64,000 bases of DNA from an uncultured Alphaproteobacteria bacterium (GTDB lineage Bacteria > Pseudomonadota > Alphaproteobacteria > Rs-D84). Positions 1-7,923 of this stretch are shown in pieces. Each line of letters opens with the position of its first letter. The first letter of the stretch is position 1. A program made the translations under genes and the position numbers. The notes below the pieces were generated by a model. The model was not told the origin of the DNA, did not search any database, and saw nothing but the letters and a program-made list of their open reading frames with translations. The stretch lies in assembly GCA_944389185.1 (NCBI GenBank), contig CALXLL010000001.1, forward strand, positions 1-64,000, read 5' to 3'.

Positions 1-94
1 ATGGGTTTTGAAAGCCCCCGAACCCATATCCCTATGGATTCATTGGTAATTCTAATATATGAAATTTGTTATTGCAACTTTAAATAGGAAAGAA
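1..94. other. Window edge, downstream flank of KAP gene
   Basis: No coding sequence is visible. Positions 1-7 and 21-27 form a perfect 7-bp inverted repeat (ATGGGTT/AACCCAT), followed by a small ATCC/GGAT hairpin at 29-39. The stretch 21-41 resembles 10440-10460 (18 of 21 bases identical), which may be a shared short element or chance. It could be the terminator region of the minus-strand KAP unit, although no clear T-run is present on that strand. Confidence 0.3.
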
Positions 95-1627
95 TTATTT
101 GTATAAGGATGTTGGGTCTTTAATTGCGTTGTTATATGCGGTTAGTCTTTCATTATCATTGTCGTCTGATCCTGTCAGATATTGAAAATCGTTTATGCTA
201 TTTTCTTGTGTATCTAGAAATAAATTTATTTCATTTACCTTTTTAAGTAGCTCATCTTTTTTTACATAAGAACCGTAAAAATATTCGTATGAATAGTTTT
301 CTATATCAATAAGATTTAGTTCAGAACGTATATTTTTAATTGTTTCTAGCATTTTGTCGTAAGAATATGAGCTCTTTTTCAATTTTTGTATGTTGTTAAT
401 GATACTACTAACTTCAGGAGAAGTTGGACGTCCATAAAAGAACAAATTTGTATGATTATTAAAAGTTTCTGCCTTTAATAATATATCTTTTTCTGTTTCA
501 GTGCGAATATACGAATCATTATTAGCGTAAGCATATTTATCTCCGAATGATAGTTGTTTTTCTCTACTTCTAGAATCAGATAGATTTTTATTGTTTTGCA
601 TATATTTTTGATTACATAAACAGTGTGCTAATAATCTGCATCTTATAGGTTCTTTATATTCTCTGCAGAATATTTTAGCTCTTTTTATTATTTCTATTGT
701 TTCGCGATATGAAAGCTTGGCTTTTTGTGCATACTCGGCAATCCATTTCTGTAATTCTTGTATGCTGTTGTATCTATTTTTATCATTAGATACATTTGTA
801 CCAAATTCTGAAAGTTTTACTCTGTCTGTGCATATTTTTTCATAATTTAATTCTGGTATAGTTATAACTTGATTTATAAATTTTTGTAAATAGTCTTCTT
901 TCCCAGCAAATGTACCAGACGAAACATTGTAGAAACCTTCTACATATGCATTTAGTCTTTCTGAGTTAATTGGTAAAATAAATATAAGTCCTGTAATGTC
1001 AAAAAAATGTTTTATCGTTTCTAAGACTTTTACTGCATAATCTGGACGGCATCTATCCAATTCGTCTACAATGAATACGAGTTTTTTATTTGGTAGCGTT
1101 TTTATAAAGTCTGCTAAAACTAGCTTTAATTCTAAAAATAAATCTGATCGTTGTTTTTCTGGAAATAGATTATTGATCAATTCTTCTCCGGAAAGTTCTG
1201 CTTCTATTTTGAATAATCCCCAAATACCAAATTGTGCTCTAATTTTTGTCGCTTTAGCTACAGATTCTAGAATATTTGATGTTAAGCTTGTCCCTTTTGC
1301 ACATTCTCTAGCAATCCAAATAATTTTTTCTGAAAGTACTACGAAAGGATCAACCATATAATCTTGTTCCCACACACTAAAATAAACAGTTTTAATATGT
1401 TTATTTAATAATATGCTAAATCTGCTTGCAAAATGGGTCTTTCCTGTTCCATAGGCACCATCTAAAGCAAGAACGTAAGGATTTTCTACTTTTTGTATAA
1501 ATTTTGATAGATTTTTTGCGAAATCTTTAATTTGTGGAGCAGTGTCATTCCATAATGATTTAGCAGATTTTAACTTTTTTTCTAGCTCGTTTGGTGGTAG
1601 GTCAAATATGTTTGCAATATCTTTCAT
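95..1627 (-). CDS. KAP-family P-loop NTPase
   Basis: A 510-residue protein if started at the ATG at 1627. An in-frame ATG at 1678 would add 17 residues that look non-coding. Walker A is GAYGTGKT at residues 57-64. Walker B is the KAP signature FIVDELDRCRPD near 185-196, followed by the typical A-x3-LE-x-IK-x2-F stretch. KAP NTPases (PF07693) are AAA-like ATPases often tied to membranes, phage exclusion (PifA) or plasmid functions. This one lacks the transmembrane insertion that many members carry, and the upstream co-directional gene supplies a separate membrane helix. Base composition is more A+T-rich than the neighbouring housekeeping genes, consistent with acquisition. The family call is secure; the role as a defence or membrane-linked ATPase is inference. 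Confidence 0.85.
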   Translation of the reverse strand: MKDIANIFDLPPNELEKKLKSAKSLWNDTAPQIKDFAKNLSKFIQKVENPYVLALDGAYGTGKTHFASRFSILLNKHIKTVYFSVWEQDYMVDPFVVLSEKIIWIARECAKGTSLTSNILESVAKATKIRAQFGIWGLFKIEAELSGEELINNLFPEKQRSDLFLELKLVLADFIKTLPNKKLVFIVDELDRCRPDYAVKVLETIKHFFDITGLIFILPINSERLNAYVEGFYNVSSGTFAGKEDYLQKFINQVITIPELNYEKICTDRVKLSEFGTNVSNDKNRYNSIQELQKWIAEYAQKAKLSYRETIEIIKRAKIFCREYKEPIRCRLLAHCLCNQKYMQNNKNLSDSRSREKQLSFGDKYAYANNDSYIRTETEKDILLKAETFNNHTNLFFYGRPTSPEVSSIINNIQKLKKSSYSYDKMLETIKNIRSELNLIDIENYSYEYFYGSYVKKDELLKKVNEINLFLDTQENSINDFQYLTGSDDNDNERLTAYNNAIKDPTSLYK

Positions 1628-1789
1628 GGTACTATCTTTATAACATGTTGATTTTATTGTATAAAACAAAAAAATCAACTTATCAATTAATATGATGACA
1701 ATATAAAACGCTTTTTAGTGTGTGCATAATTAACAAAAGTTTTAAAGCTATATACAAAAGTATTATTTATTGTAGAGTAACAGCAGTAA

Positions 1790-2719
1790 TTATATTGGTC
1801 GCATAATGTTTAATATTAGAGGACTTTTTTTCCCGTTTTTGATTGAGTAACCAGCTTCAATGTAAAATATTTTCCCTTCATTATCTATAGCTTCTTTAAA
1901 TTGGGCTTTAAAGTTTTCTATTACATTTAGAAGGTCTTCTGCATAATATACACGTTCAATATCATCATCTTTTTTTATATTTATATACTTTTGTTCTAAA
2001 TTGATTGAAACAACCCTATAATTTCCTCTTAATTGTTTTGCTTCAGGTGCTTCGGATGGTTTTCGTGGAAAACGTATTTTTTTTATTTCTCGTATTTCTT
2101 CACTTGTGTATTTTTCTCCTTGATACGTAATGGATGTGTCAATTTCTTCAAGATTATTTAAGTTCTCTTTTTCATATTCTTTTACGATTTCAGCAAGTTT
2201 ACTGTTGGCTAGTGATAGTTTATCTATCGCATTATTAATAAGATTATAGTTGTCTTTGTTTTTTTCATTATCTAATTTTTTCTCACGATATTCCATATAG
2301 CGTTTGAAAACCAACCAACCAAAAAAGCATAAAAGGAACGTAACAATAACACAAATTCTTTGTTGTTCTGGTATCATTTCTATGATCCTTTTAATCTGTT
2401 CTAGTGAATCAGCAGTAATTTCTGTGGAACCTTCTTCGACTTCAAAAGGGATCTCTAACAGTTGTTTTTCTTCTTTTGATAGTCTGCGAAGATCTGTTGT
2501 TTGATATTTTAATAAAGCCCCTATTCGATATACTAATATTTGATTATTAACAATCATTTTTGCGGCAGGAAGATTTACAGATTTTTTATATTTTTCGTAG
2601 TGTAAACTTAATTTGAATAAATCTGTGTTTTCTAAAATATCTTTTATATCTATATTTTTGTTATCTACAAAGTCCTGTAGAATTTTAAAAGGGTCGTTCT
2701 TTGCGATAATAGTTGCCAT
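1790..2719 (-). CDS. Single-helix membrane protein paired with KAP NTPase
   Basis: A 309-residue protein that I do not recognise as a named family. Residues 1-120 are soluble and charged. One hydrophobic helix lies at about 122-138, followed directly by a basic, Lys/Glu-rich stretch to about 205 that looks like a coiled coil. The C-terminal 80 residues look like a small beta-rich domain. It has no cleavable signal peptide. The start is supported by an AAAGGAA ribosome-binding site 8 bases upstream and by a promoter at 2765-2793. It precedes the KAP ATPase on the same strand with a gap of about 160 bases, so the two probably form one module in which this protein anchors or senses at the membrane (inference). 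Confidence 0.6.
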   Translation of the reverse strand: MATIIAKNDPFKILQDFVDNKNIDIKDILENTDLFKLSLHYEKYKKSVNLPAAKMIVNNQILVYRIGALLKYQTTDLRRLSKEEKQLLEIPFEVEEGSTEITADSLEQIKRIIEMIPEQQRICVIVTFLLCFFGWLVFKRYMEYREKKLDNEKNKDNYNLINNAIDKLSLANSKLAEIVKEYEKENLNNLEEIDTSITYQGEKYTSEEIREIKKIRFPRKPSEAPEAKQLRGNYRVVSINLEQKYINIKKDDDIERVYYAEDLLNVIENFKAQFKEAIDNEGKIFYIEAGYSIKNGKKSPLILNIMRPI

Positions 2720-2764
2720 TTAAAATTCCTTTATACTTAATATAATTATATGCAATATGTGCAG

Positions 2765-2793
2765 ATTATCACATATAAATTTTTTGATTTCAA
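2765..2793 (-). promoter_or_regulatory. Promoter of the KAP module
   Basis: On the minus strand, TTGAAA (2793-2788) and GATAAT (2770-2765) are separated by 17 bases, a near-consensus sigma-70 promoter. Transcription would start near 2758, about 40 bases before the start codon at 2719. Confidence 0.6.
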
Positions 2794-2870
2794 CTCGTGT
2801 GTATAGAATTATATTCCTATTCTTTTTTGGCGATGGATATAAAGAAAAACTATTATTTTTTAAATCAACC

Positions 2871-2897
2871 ATTTACGATGCATAATGTGTCGTAAAT
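2871..2897. repeat. Perfect 8-bp inverted repeat between KAP module and aspS
   Basis: ATTTACGA (2871-2878) and TCGTAAAT (2890-2897) flank an 11-base loop. There is no T-run on either side, so it is unlikely to be an intrinsic terminator. It sits about 20 bases upstream of the -35 box of the proposed aspS promoter, so it could be an operator. Confidence 0.4.
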
Positions 2898-2917
2898 ACC
2901 GCTTTCCTTAATAATCC

Positions 2918-2946
2918 TTGCATTTCGCATTATTTCATTATAAAAT
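2918..2946 (+). promoter_or_regulatory. aspS leader promoter
   Basis: TTGCAT (2918-2923), a 17-base spacer and TAAAAT (2941-2946) form a good sigma-70 promoter. It predicts a transcript starting near 2953, immediately before the first pairing segment of the T-box leader. Confidence 0.55.
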
Positions 2947-2952
2947 CTGTTC

Positions 2953-3157
2953 CAGTTGTCCCAACTTTTATGCAGTAGGGGCACCAGTTTATGGGCGCGT
3001 TTGCGGTGATATGACTGACAACCATGGAGTAAACTAAACCCGCGTTAAGTTATAAATCAGGGTGGCACCGCGCAAATTATTTGCGCCCCTGTAATGAATC
3101 TTTTCGGGTGCCGAAATCTTTGCTTTCGTCCCCGAATAAATAATAAAAGGGACTGTT
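2953..3157 (+). promoter_or_regulatory. T-box riboswitch leader of aspS
   Basis: The T-box core AGGGTGGCACCGCG lies at 3059-3072. It folds as a canonical antiterminator: AGGG (3059-3062) pairs with CCCT (3087-3090), a 7-base bulge TGGCACC (3063-3069) follows, and GCGCAAA (3070-3076) pairs with TTTGCGC (3080-3086). The bulge TGGC is complementary to an acceptor end GCCA, that is, discriminator G, which is what tRNA-Asp carries. Upstream, GTTGTC (2955-2960) pairs with GACAAC (3017-3022) as a possible compact Stem I. GAC at 3013-3015, or at 3017-3019, could be the Asp specifier. Downstream, mutually exclusive helices (3083-3088/3106-3111 and 3105-3108/3131-3134) lead to a ribosome-binding site at 3147-3152. 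There is no T-run, suggesting translational control. The antiterminator is clear; Stem I and mechanism are tentative. Confidence 0.85.
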
Positions 3158-4927
3158 ATGTTATCTTTGAAATCTAAATATAGAACGCATACTTGCGGCG
3201 AGCTGAATAAGCAAAATGTCGGCGAAGTTGTTACTTTGTCTGGTTGGGTGCACCGTAAACGAGATCACGGGGCTTTGTTGTTCGTTGATTTGCGCGATAA
3301 TTACGGTATTACTCAATGCGTGTTCGACGGTGGTAATGAAGCTTTAGAAAAAATTCGCCCGGAATCCGTTATTAAAATTACAGGTAAAGTAGTAGCCAGA
3401 GATAGCACCGCAGTTAACGATAAAATACCAACAGGTGAAATAGAAGTCCAAGCTGATTCTTGGGAGGTTTTGACTAATTCCGAAGTCCTTCCTTTTCAAG
3501 TATTCGGTGACGACGACTCTGTCGCAGAAGATTTACGTCTGAAATATCGCTATATAGATTTGCGCCGTGAATCTTTGCATAAAAACATTTTAATGCGTAA
3601 TCGTATGATTAAATTCATTCGCGATAAAATGTGGGAAATGGGTTTTTCAGAGTTTCAAACACCTATACTTACTGTTTCTAGCCCAGAAGGTGCCAGAGAT
3701 TTTATCGTCCCTTCACGCGTTCATCATGGTATGTTTTATGCTTTACCACAGGCTCCGCAACAGTTTAAGCAACTTATTCAAATATCCGGTTTTGATAGAT
3801 ATTTCCAAATCGCACCTTGCTTTCGTGATGAAGACTTGCGCGCAGATAGATTATTAGAGTTTTATCAGTTAGACTTAGAAATGTCTTTCGTTGATTTACC
3901 TGATATTCAAGCCGTTGGTAATACTTTATTACCTCAGATTATTCGCGAGTTCGTTCCGGATGCTAAGATATGTCCGGATATTCCGCATATAGCTTTTGAC
4001 GACGCTATGTTAAAATACGGAAGCGATAAACCTGATTTAAGAAATCCTATCATAATTTCAGATGTGACGGATATATTTAGAGGCTCTGATTTCGGAATCT
4101 TTGCAAATGCAATAGAGCAGGGTGCCGTCGTTCGCGCAATTCCTGCACCGGCATCAGCCGATAAACCTCGTTCTTGGTTTGATAAGCTTGGTGAATACGC
4201 CGTTAAAGAACTCGGTTTGGGCGGTTTGGGGTATATCGTGTTCGCAGATGAAGCAAAAGGACCCGTTGCTAAAAAGCTTGATGCAGAAAGAATTGCAAAA
4301 TTACGTCAAATAGCCGGTGATAATTCTTCTTTGTTCTTCGTTTGCGATAAAGAAGAAGCGGCTGCAAAAGCTGCTGGTAAGCTTCGTAATAAACTTGGTG
4401 ATGATTTAGGGTTAATTGACCCGAAAGAGTTCAGACTTTGTTGGATTGAAGAGTTCCCCTTCTTTGAAGAAGATGAAGAATCTCCAACAGGTATAGCTTT
4501 TACGCATAACCCGTTTTCTTACCCTATGGCAACTTTGGAAGAATTGAAAACTAAGGATCCATTGTCTATTAAAGCGGCTCAGTTTGATATGGTATTAAAC
4601 GGTGCCGAGATATGTAGCGGTGGACTTCGTAACTTTAATCCGGAAGTTATGCTGCGTTGCTTTGATATAACAGGTTATGACGAAGAAACTGTTAAACATA
4701 AGTTTGGCGGTATGTATACTGCTTTCCAGTATGGTGCACCACCGCACGGTGGATGTGCTTTCGGTTTGGATAGACTTGTTCAAATAATGTTGAATGAACC
4801 TAACTTACGCGAAGTAGTTCTGTTCCCGACCAATCAGCGCGGGCAAGATCTTATGATGGGAAGCCCAAGTGAAGTCACAGAACAACAATTACGAGAAGTT
4901 CATATCCAAGTCAGAAAGAAAAACTAA
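3158..4927 (+). CDS. aspS: Aspartate--tRNA ligase
   Basis: A 589-residue class II synthetase that charges tRNA-Asp in the cytoplasm. The N-terminal OB-fold anticodon-binding domain is visible (GWVHRKRDHG). The catalytic core includes FRDEDLRADR (motif 2), the bacterial GAD insertion domain in the middle, and the C-terminal motif 3 with FGLDRL. Length and features match bacterial AspRS. In the motif 2 loop the usual QPEF/SPGEF is LLEF, a small oddity. The ATG is preceded by AAGGGA with 5-base spacing, and a T-box leader ends immediately upstream, so expression is predicted to rise when uncharged tRNA-Asp accumulates. It is monocistronic, with a terminator at 4937-4966. Confidence 0.97.
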   Translation: MLSLKSKYRTHTCGELNKQNVGEVVTLSGWVHRKRDHGALLFVDLRDNYGITQCVFDGGNEALEKIRPESVIKITGKVVARDSTAVNDKIPTGEIEVQADSWEVLTNSEVLPFQVFGDDDSVAEDLRLKYRYIDLRRESLHKNILMRNRMIKFIRDKMWEMGFSEFQTPILTVSSPEGARDFIVPSRVHHGMFYALPQAPQQFKQLIQISGFDRYFQIAPCFRDEDLRADRLLEFYQLDLEMSFVDLPDIQAVGNTLLPQIIREFVPDAKICPDIPHIAFDDAMLKYGSDKPDLRNPIIISDVTDIFRGSDFGIFANAIEQGAVVRAIPAPASADKPRSWFDKLGEYAVKELGLGGLGYIVFADEAKGPVAKKLDAERIAKLRQIAGDNSSLFFVCDKEEAAAKAAGKLRNKLGDDLGLIDPKEFRLCWIEEFPFFEEDEESPTGIAFTHNPFSYPMATLEELKTKDPLSIKAAQFDMVLNGAEICSGGLRNFNPEVMLRCFDITGYDEETVKHKFGGMYTAFQYGAPPHGGCAFGLDRLVQIMLNEPNLREVVLFPTNQRGQDLMMGSPSEVTEQQLREVHIQVRKKN

Positions 4928-4936
4928 ACTGATTAT

Positions 4937-4966
4937 AAAGGTCTGATATTTCAGACCTTTATTTCT
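4937..4966 (+). terminator. Intrinsic terminator after aspS
   Basis: AAAGGTCTGA (4937-4946), loop TATT and TCAGACCTTT (4951-4960) make a 10-bp perfect stem followed by a T-rich tail. Confidence 0.85.
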
Positions 4967-5043
4967 GTTTATGAAATCATACCTATTTAAATATATTTTT
5001 CTCTTAATATAATCAAATAAAGGATTTTTATGGAGAGAAAACA

Positions 5044-5412
5044 ATGAAATACACAGACTTAGATTTATTATCAGAGTTTTTAGGGCTTAGTAATTATCAA
5101 ACTGCTGTCTTAAAAAATAACTATAACAAATATGATATTTCACGACTTGAAAAACGCGGTGGCGTTTTGTGCGTTCCTTATGTATATAAAAGAAATCGCT
5201 TTATAGACGGTATATATAAGTTTTTATTCGGAACGAAAGTAGATTTAATAGGAAAGAAAAAACTTTTGTTAAGAGCGCAAAAAAAAGTAAAGTTTTTTGC
5301 CCAAGGCTATCATTCCGTAAAAGTAGGCGACTTTATATATTATGCAGATAAAAACGGTAAAGATATGTCTCGTGAAGAGTTTATACGCGCCGTAAAAGAA
5401 TCTGTCCGTTAA
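5044..5412 (+). CDS. Hypothetical small basic protein
   Basis: A 122-residue basic protein that I do not recognise. It has no signal peptide or clear membrane helix. The N-terminus is a leucine/tyrosine-rich helix, the middle is Lys/Arg-rich (KFLFGTKVDLIGKKKLLLRAQKK), and the C-terminus is acidic-basic mixed. Residues 36-50 contain a short hydrophobic patch with VCPY-like spacing. The start follows a GGAGAG ribosome-binding site 7 bases upstream. It converges on the AsmA-like gene, and the two stop codons overlap at 5409-5412. Coding is likely; function unknown. Confidence 0.7.
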   Translation: MKYTDLDLLSEFLGLSNYQTAVLKNNYNKYDISRLEKRGGVLCVPYVYKRNRFIDGIYKFLFGTKVDLIGKKKLLLRAQKKVKFFAQGYHSVKVGDFIYYADKNGKDMSREEFIRAVKESVR

Positions 5413-7883
5413 AACTTATTGTGTGTTTTTACAAAATCGCGCATATAACTGGTATCAAACTTCATCATAATATCTGATAAAGAATATTTCCTGACGTTGT
5501 TTGGATATATCTCTAATTCTATCGGGCTTGGTTCCGGAGACGTCCCTCGTAATATTAATGTCATATCTACATACATTTGTTTATCTTTAATTTCTACGTT
5601 TCCAGTGGCTTCTGAATGACGCATCGATAAATTAAAAGGACGTGTCGTTTCAAAATTACCGTCTTGATATTTACCGATTATTCGCATTTTCTTTATCGCA
5701 GTTGAGCCACTTTCAAGCATAGCAGATAAAACATATTCATAGTTAAATGTTGTTATGTTTTCTGCGTAACCATAAAAATCATCTATCCCTATACCTTCTA
5801 AAACGCCACCGTCAAAAGATAAATCAAAATCACCAGATAAGTTGTAGCTTATATCATGCGCGATATTACCATAAGTATTTAATTGTATTTCTGCTGTGAT
5901 AATAGTGTCTTTTATGTTTAATGGCATGTCTTTTGATAACAAATAATCATTTATTACAAACTTATTAGATTGAATAAATATTTCATACTTATTCTTGTCT
6001 TTTGTAACTGTTGCAAGCAGACTGCCTTTATCATTATCTGTTATAGAAAAGGTTTGCTTGTTGTTCTTTAAGGAATATGCAAAGTTATTATATTCAGAAC
6101 CTGAATAAATTACGGTGTCTGCCGATAAAGAAATATTTATCGGTAAATCAAATATTAATAATATTGGATTTTGAGTAGTAAACTCTAATTCTTCATAATT
6201 ATCCAAGTATTGTTGATTTATGAAAGAATCTATATTTAAAACTGACGTTTTTAATGTAAGATTTTTACCGCTTAGTGACCCAGAAAAATCATGACCGTCA
6301 ACTTTTATATTTAACGATGATATAGTATCTTTATTATAAGAGCCTGATATTATATAACTGGAATCGTTTATTGATTGTAAATCTAGGGTTGGAATTAAAT
6401 CTTTTATGTTTGTGCCATTTAGATAAAAATAATTTTCAGATAAATAAAGACTCCAATTACCTGCGTTGGGTATGAATTTTAATGCGCCTTTTTCCCATTC
6501 AAAATTACCTATCTGGTCATACATAAACTTTGGTAAAAAGTTGAAATTGGTCCCTAGCCATTTCAAGCTTTTGTTCTTTGCAAATGTATAACTTGCCGAT
6601 TTAGATTCGGGTTTGATATAAAACGTCCCGCCTATATCAGAAAATTGAAAGTTAACCGTTCCGTTGTCACCAAATCTTGATACAAGAGCTTTTAAGCTGT
6701 CTTGGCTTGGCATAGGTTTGTCTGATTGTATAAATATATTAAAACCATCTTTTGAAACAGATAAACTTCCTGTCATGTTTTCATATGTAAAACTGCTGCA
6801 TTTCCAATTGTCTGGCGTGCCAGAAAAAAAGCACATAAAATTAGAACCTTGATAAGGAAAGTTTATTATTATGCTGTGTGCACCTGTTTCGTCTATATAC
6901 CCACCCGTAAAAGTTATATCGTCGGCTATAACTTTTGTAATGTTTATTTTATTTTTTGTTCCTTTTGCAACAACTTTTAAATGAGAAAAAGTCCTGTTTG
7001 CAAACTTTAATTTACCGTAAAAGTCAATGTTAAAATCAGTTTCATAATATATCCTTGAAGGGTCTAATAGAAACGAAAAATCAAAGTCTATATTCGTTGC
7101 GTATAATTGTATTTCTTTTTTACCGCTGGGTAAGATTTCTATGTTACCAGAAAAGTTTTTAGATTCTATGTCTGTAAACTTAATACCTTTACCACCGTCC
7201 CATTCAAAATTAGCCGTTAAGCTAACTGTTTTGTTTATGCGTGGTGTATTAAAACCGAAAAGTTTGTTTATATTGTCTGTTTCTATGGATAATTTACCAG
7301 ATGTAGAACCGTCGGGGAAAAGTATTCCTTCGGCTTGAAGTTTGTCGTTTTGATTTCTTATATAGAAATCATTTCCTATTAAATCAATTTCATATTTGTG
7401 GTTGTTTGTTCTTATTGTTCCACTGAATTGCCCGTCAGATATGACGCCACTTATCAATTCATAATTCTTACCAAGAAAGTTTATATCTGAATTATTAATT
7501 TTAAGATGAAAGTCAAGTGATTGTGGTGTCAACTTTTCTATTGATATGTTTGCACCATAAAGGCTTATATCACCGCTAAGTTTTGCATTGTCTAAGTTAA
7601 ATATGCTATAAAAAGGTATAGAAAACATTGCTGAATCTATAATACCCTTGGGGATTTCTATATCATGTGCAACAATAGTGGCTTTACCAAGAAGACTGAA
7701 ATTAATGTCACCTTGTATCTTGGCGGGAATGCCGATTTTTTCCGTTAAGGCCTGTTCTATTTTCGGTTTTAGATTATTTAAAGTTATCATTGGTGGCACA
7801 ACAACAATTGATATGCCTATCAAAGCCAAAATAGACAATATAGACCAAAATATTCTACGTTTATATCGAGGTTTCAGTGACAT
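5409..7883 (-). CDS. AsmA-family envelope protein
   Basis: An 824-residue protein with an N-terminal membrane anchor at about 10-32 (IFWSILSILALIGISIVVVPP), followed by the N-terminal AsmA motif around 33-70 (NLKPKIEQALTEKIG...GDINFSLLG). A long beta-rich body follows, and an AsmA-like C-terminal segment around 690-790. AsmA/TamB-like proteins span the periplasm and act in outer-membrane lipid and protein homeostasis, probably as lipid-transfer bridges. It is a single gene facing away from uvrB, and the start codons are only 40 bases apart. The stop overlaps that of the convergent hypothetical gene. The family is confident; which paralogue it is cannot be told. Confidence 0.85.
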   Translation of the reverse strand: MSLKPRYKRRIFWSILSILALIGISIVVVPPMITLNNLKPKIEQALTEKIGIPAKIQGDINFSLLGKATIVAHDIEIPKGIIDSAMFSIPFYSIFNLDNAKLSGDISLYGANISIEKLTPQSLDFHLKINNSDINFLGKNYELISGVISDGQFSGTIRTNNHKYEIDLIGNDFYIRNQNDKLQAEGILFPDGSTSGKLSIETDNINKLFGFNTPRINKTVSLTANFEWDGGKGIKFTDIESKNFSGNIEILPSGKKEIQLYATNIDFDFSFLLDPSRIYYETDFNIDFYGKLKFANRTFSHLKVVAKGTKNKINITKVIADDITFTGGYIDETGAHSIIINFPYQGSNFMCFFSGTPDNWKCSSFTYENMTGSLSVSKDGFNIFIQSDKPMPSQDSLKALVSRFGDNGTVNFQFSDIGGTFYIKPESKSASYTFAKNKSLKWLGTNFNFLPKFMYDQIGNFEWEKGALKFIPNAGNWSLYLSENYFYLNGTNIKDLIPTLDLQSINDSSYIISGSYNKDTISSLNIKVDGHDFSGSLSGKNLTLKTSVLNIDSFINQQYLDNYEELEFTTQNPILLIFDLPINISLSADTVIYSGSEYNNFAYSLKNNKQTFSITDNDKGSLLATVTKDKNKYEIFIQSNKFVINDYLLSKDMPLNIKDTIITAEIQLNTYGNIAHDISYNLSGDFDLSFDGGVLEGIGIDDFYGYAENITTFNYEYVLSAMLESGSTAIKKMRIIGKYQDGNFETTRPFNLSMRHSEATGNVEIKDKQMYVDMTLILRGTSPEPSPIELEIYPNNVRKYSLSDIMMKFDTSYMRDFVKTHNKF

Positions 7884-7906
7884 TCTCTCTTTCCTTGTAT
7901 TTTTAT

Positions 7907-7912
7907 TATAAT
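7907..7912 (+). promoter_or_regulatory. uvrB -10 element
   Basis: A perfect TATAAT with a weak -35 candidate (TTCTCT, 7883-7888). It predicts a start near 7919, only a few bases before the uvrB start codons, so the message would be almost leaderless. Confidence 0.45.
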
Positions 7913-7923
7913 GAATTATATTA

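Noticed and set aside
1-45. tmRNA or tRNA-like fragment
   Set aside because: Only a loose resemblance (GGTTC...AACCCA) on the minus strand; no full fold can be drawn at the window edge.
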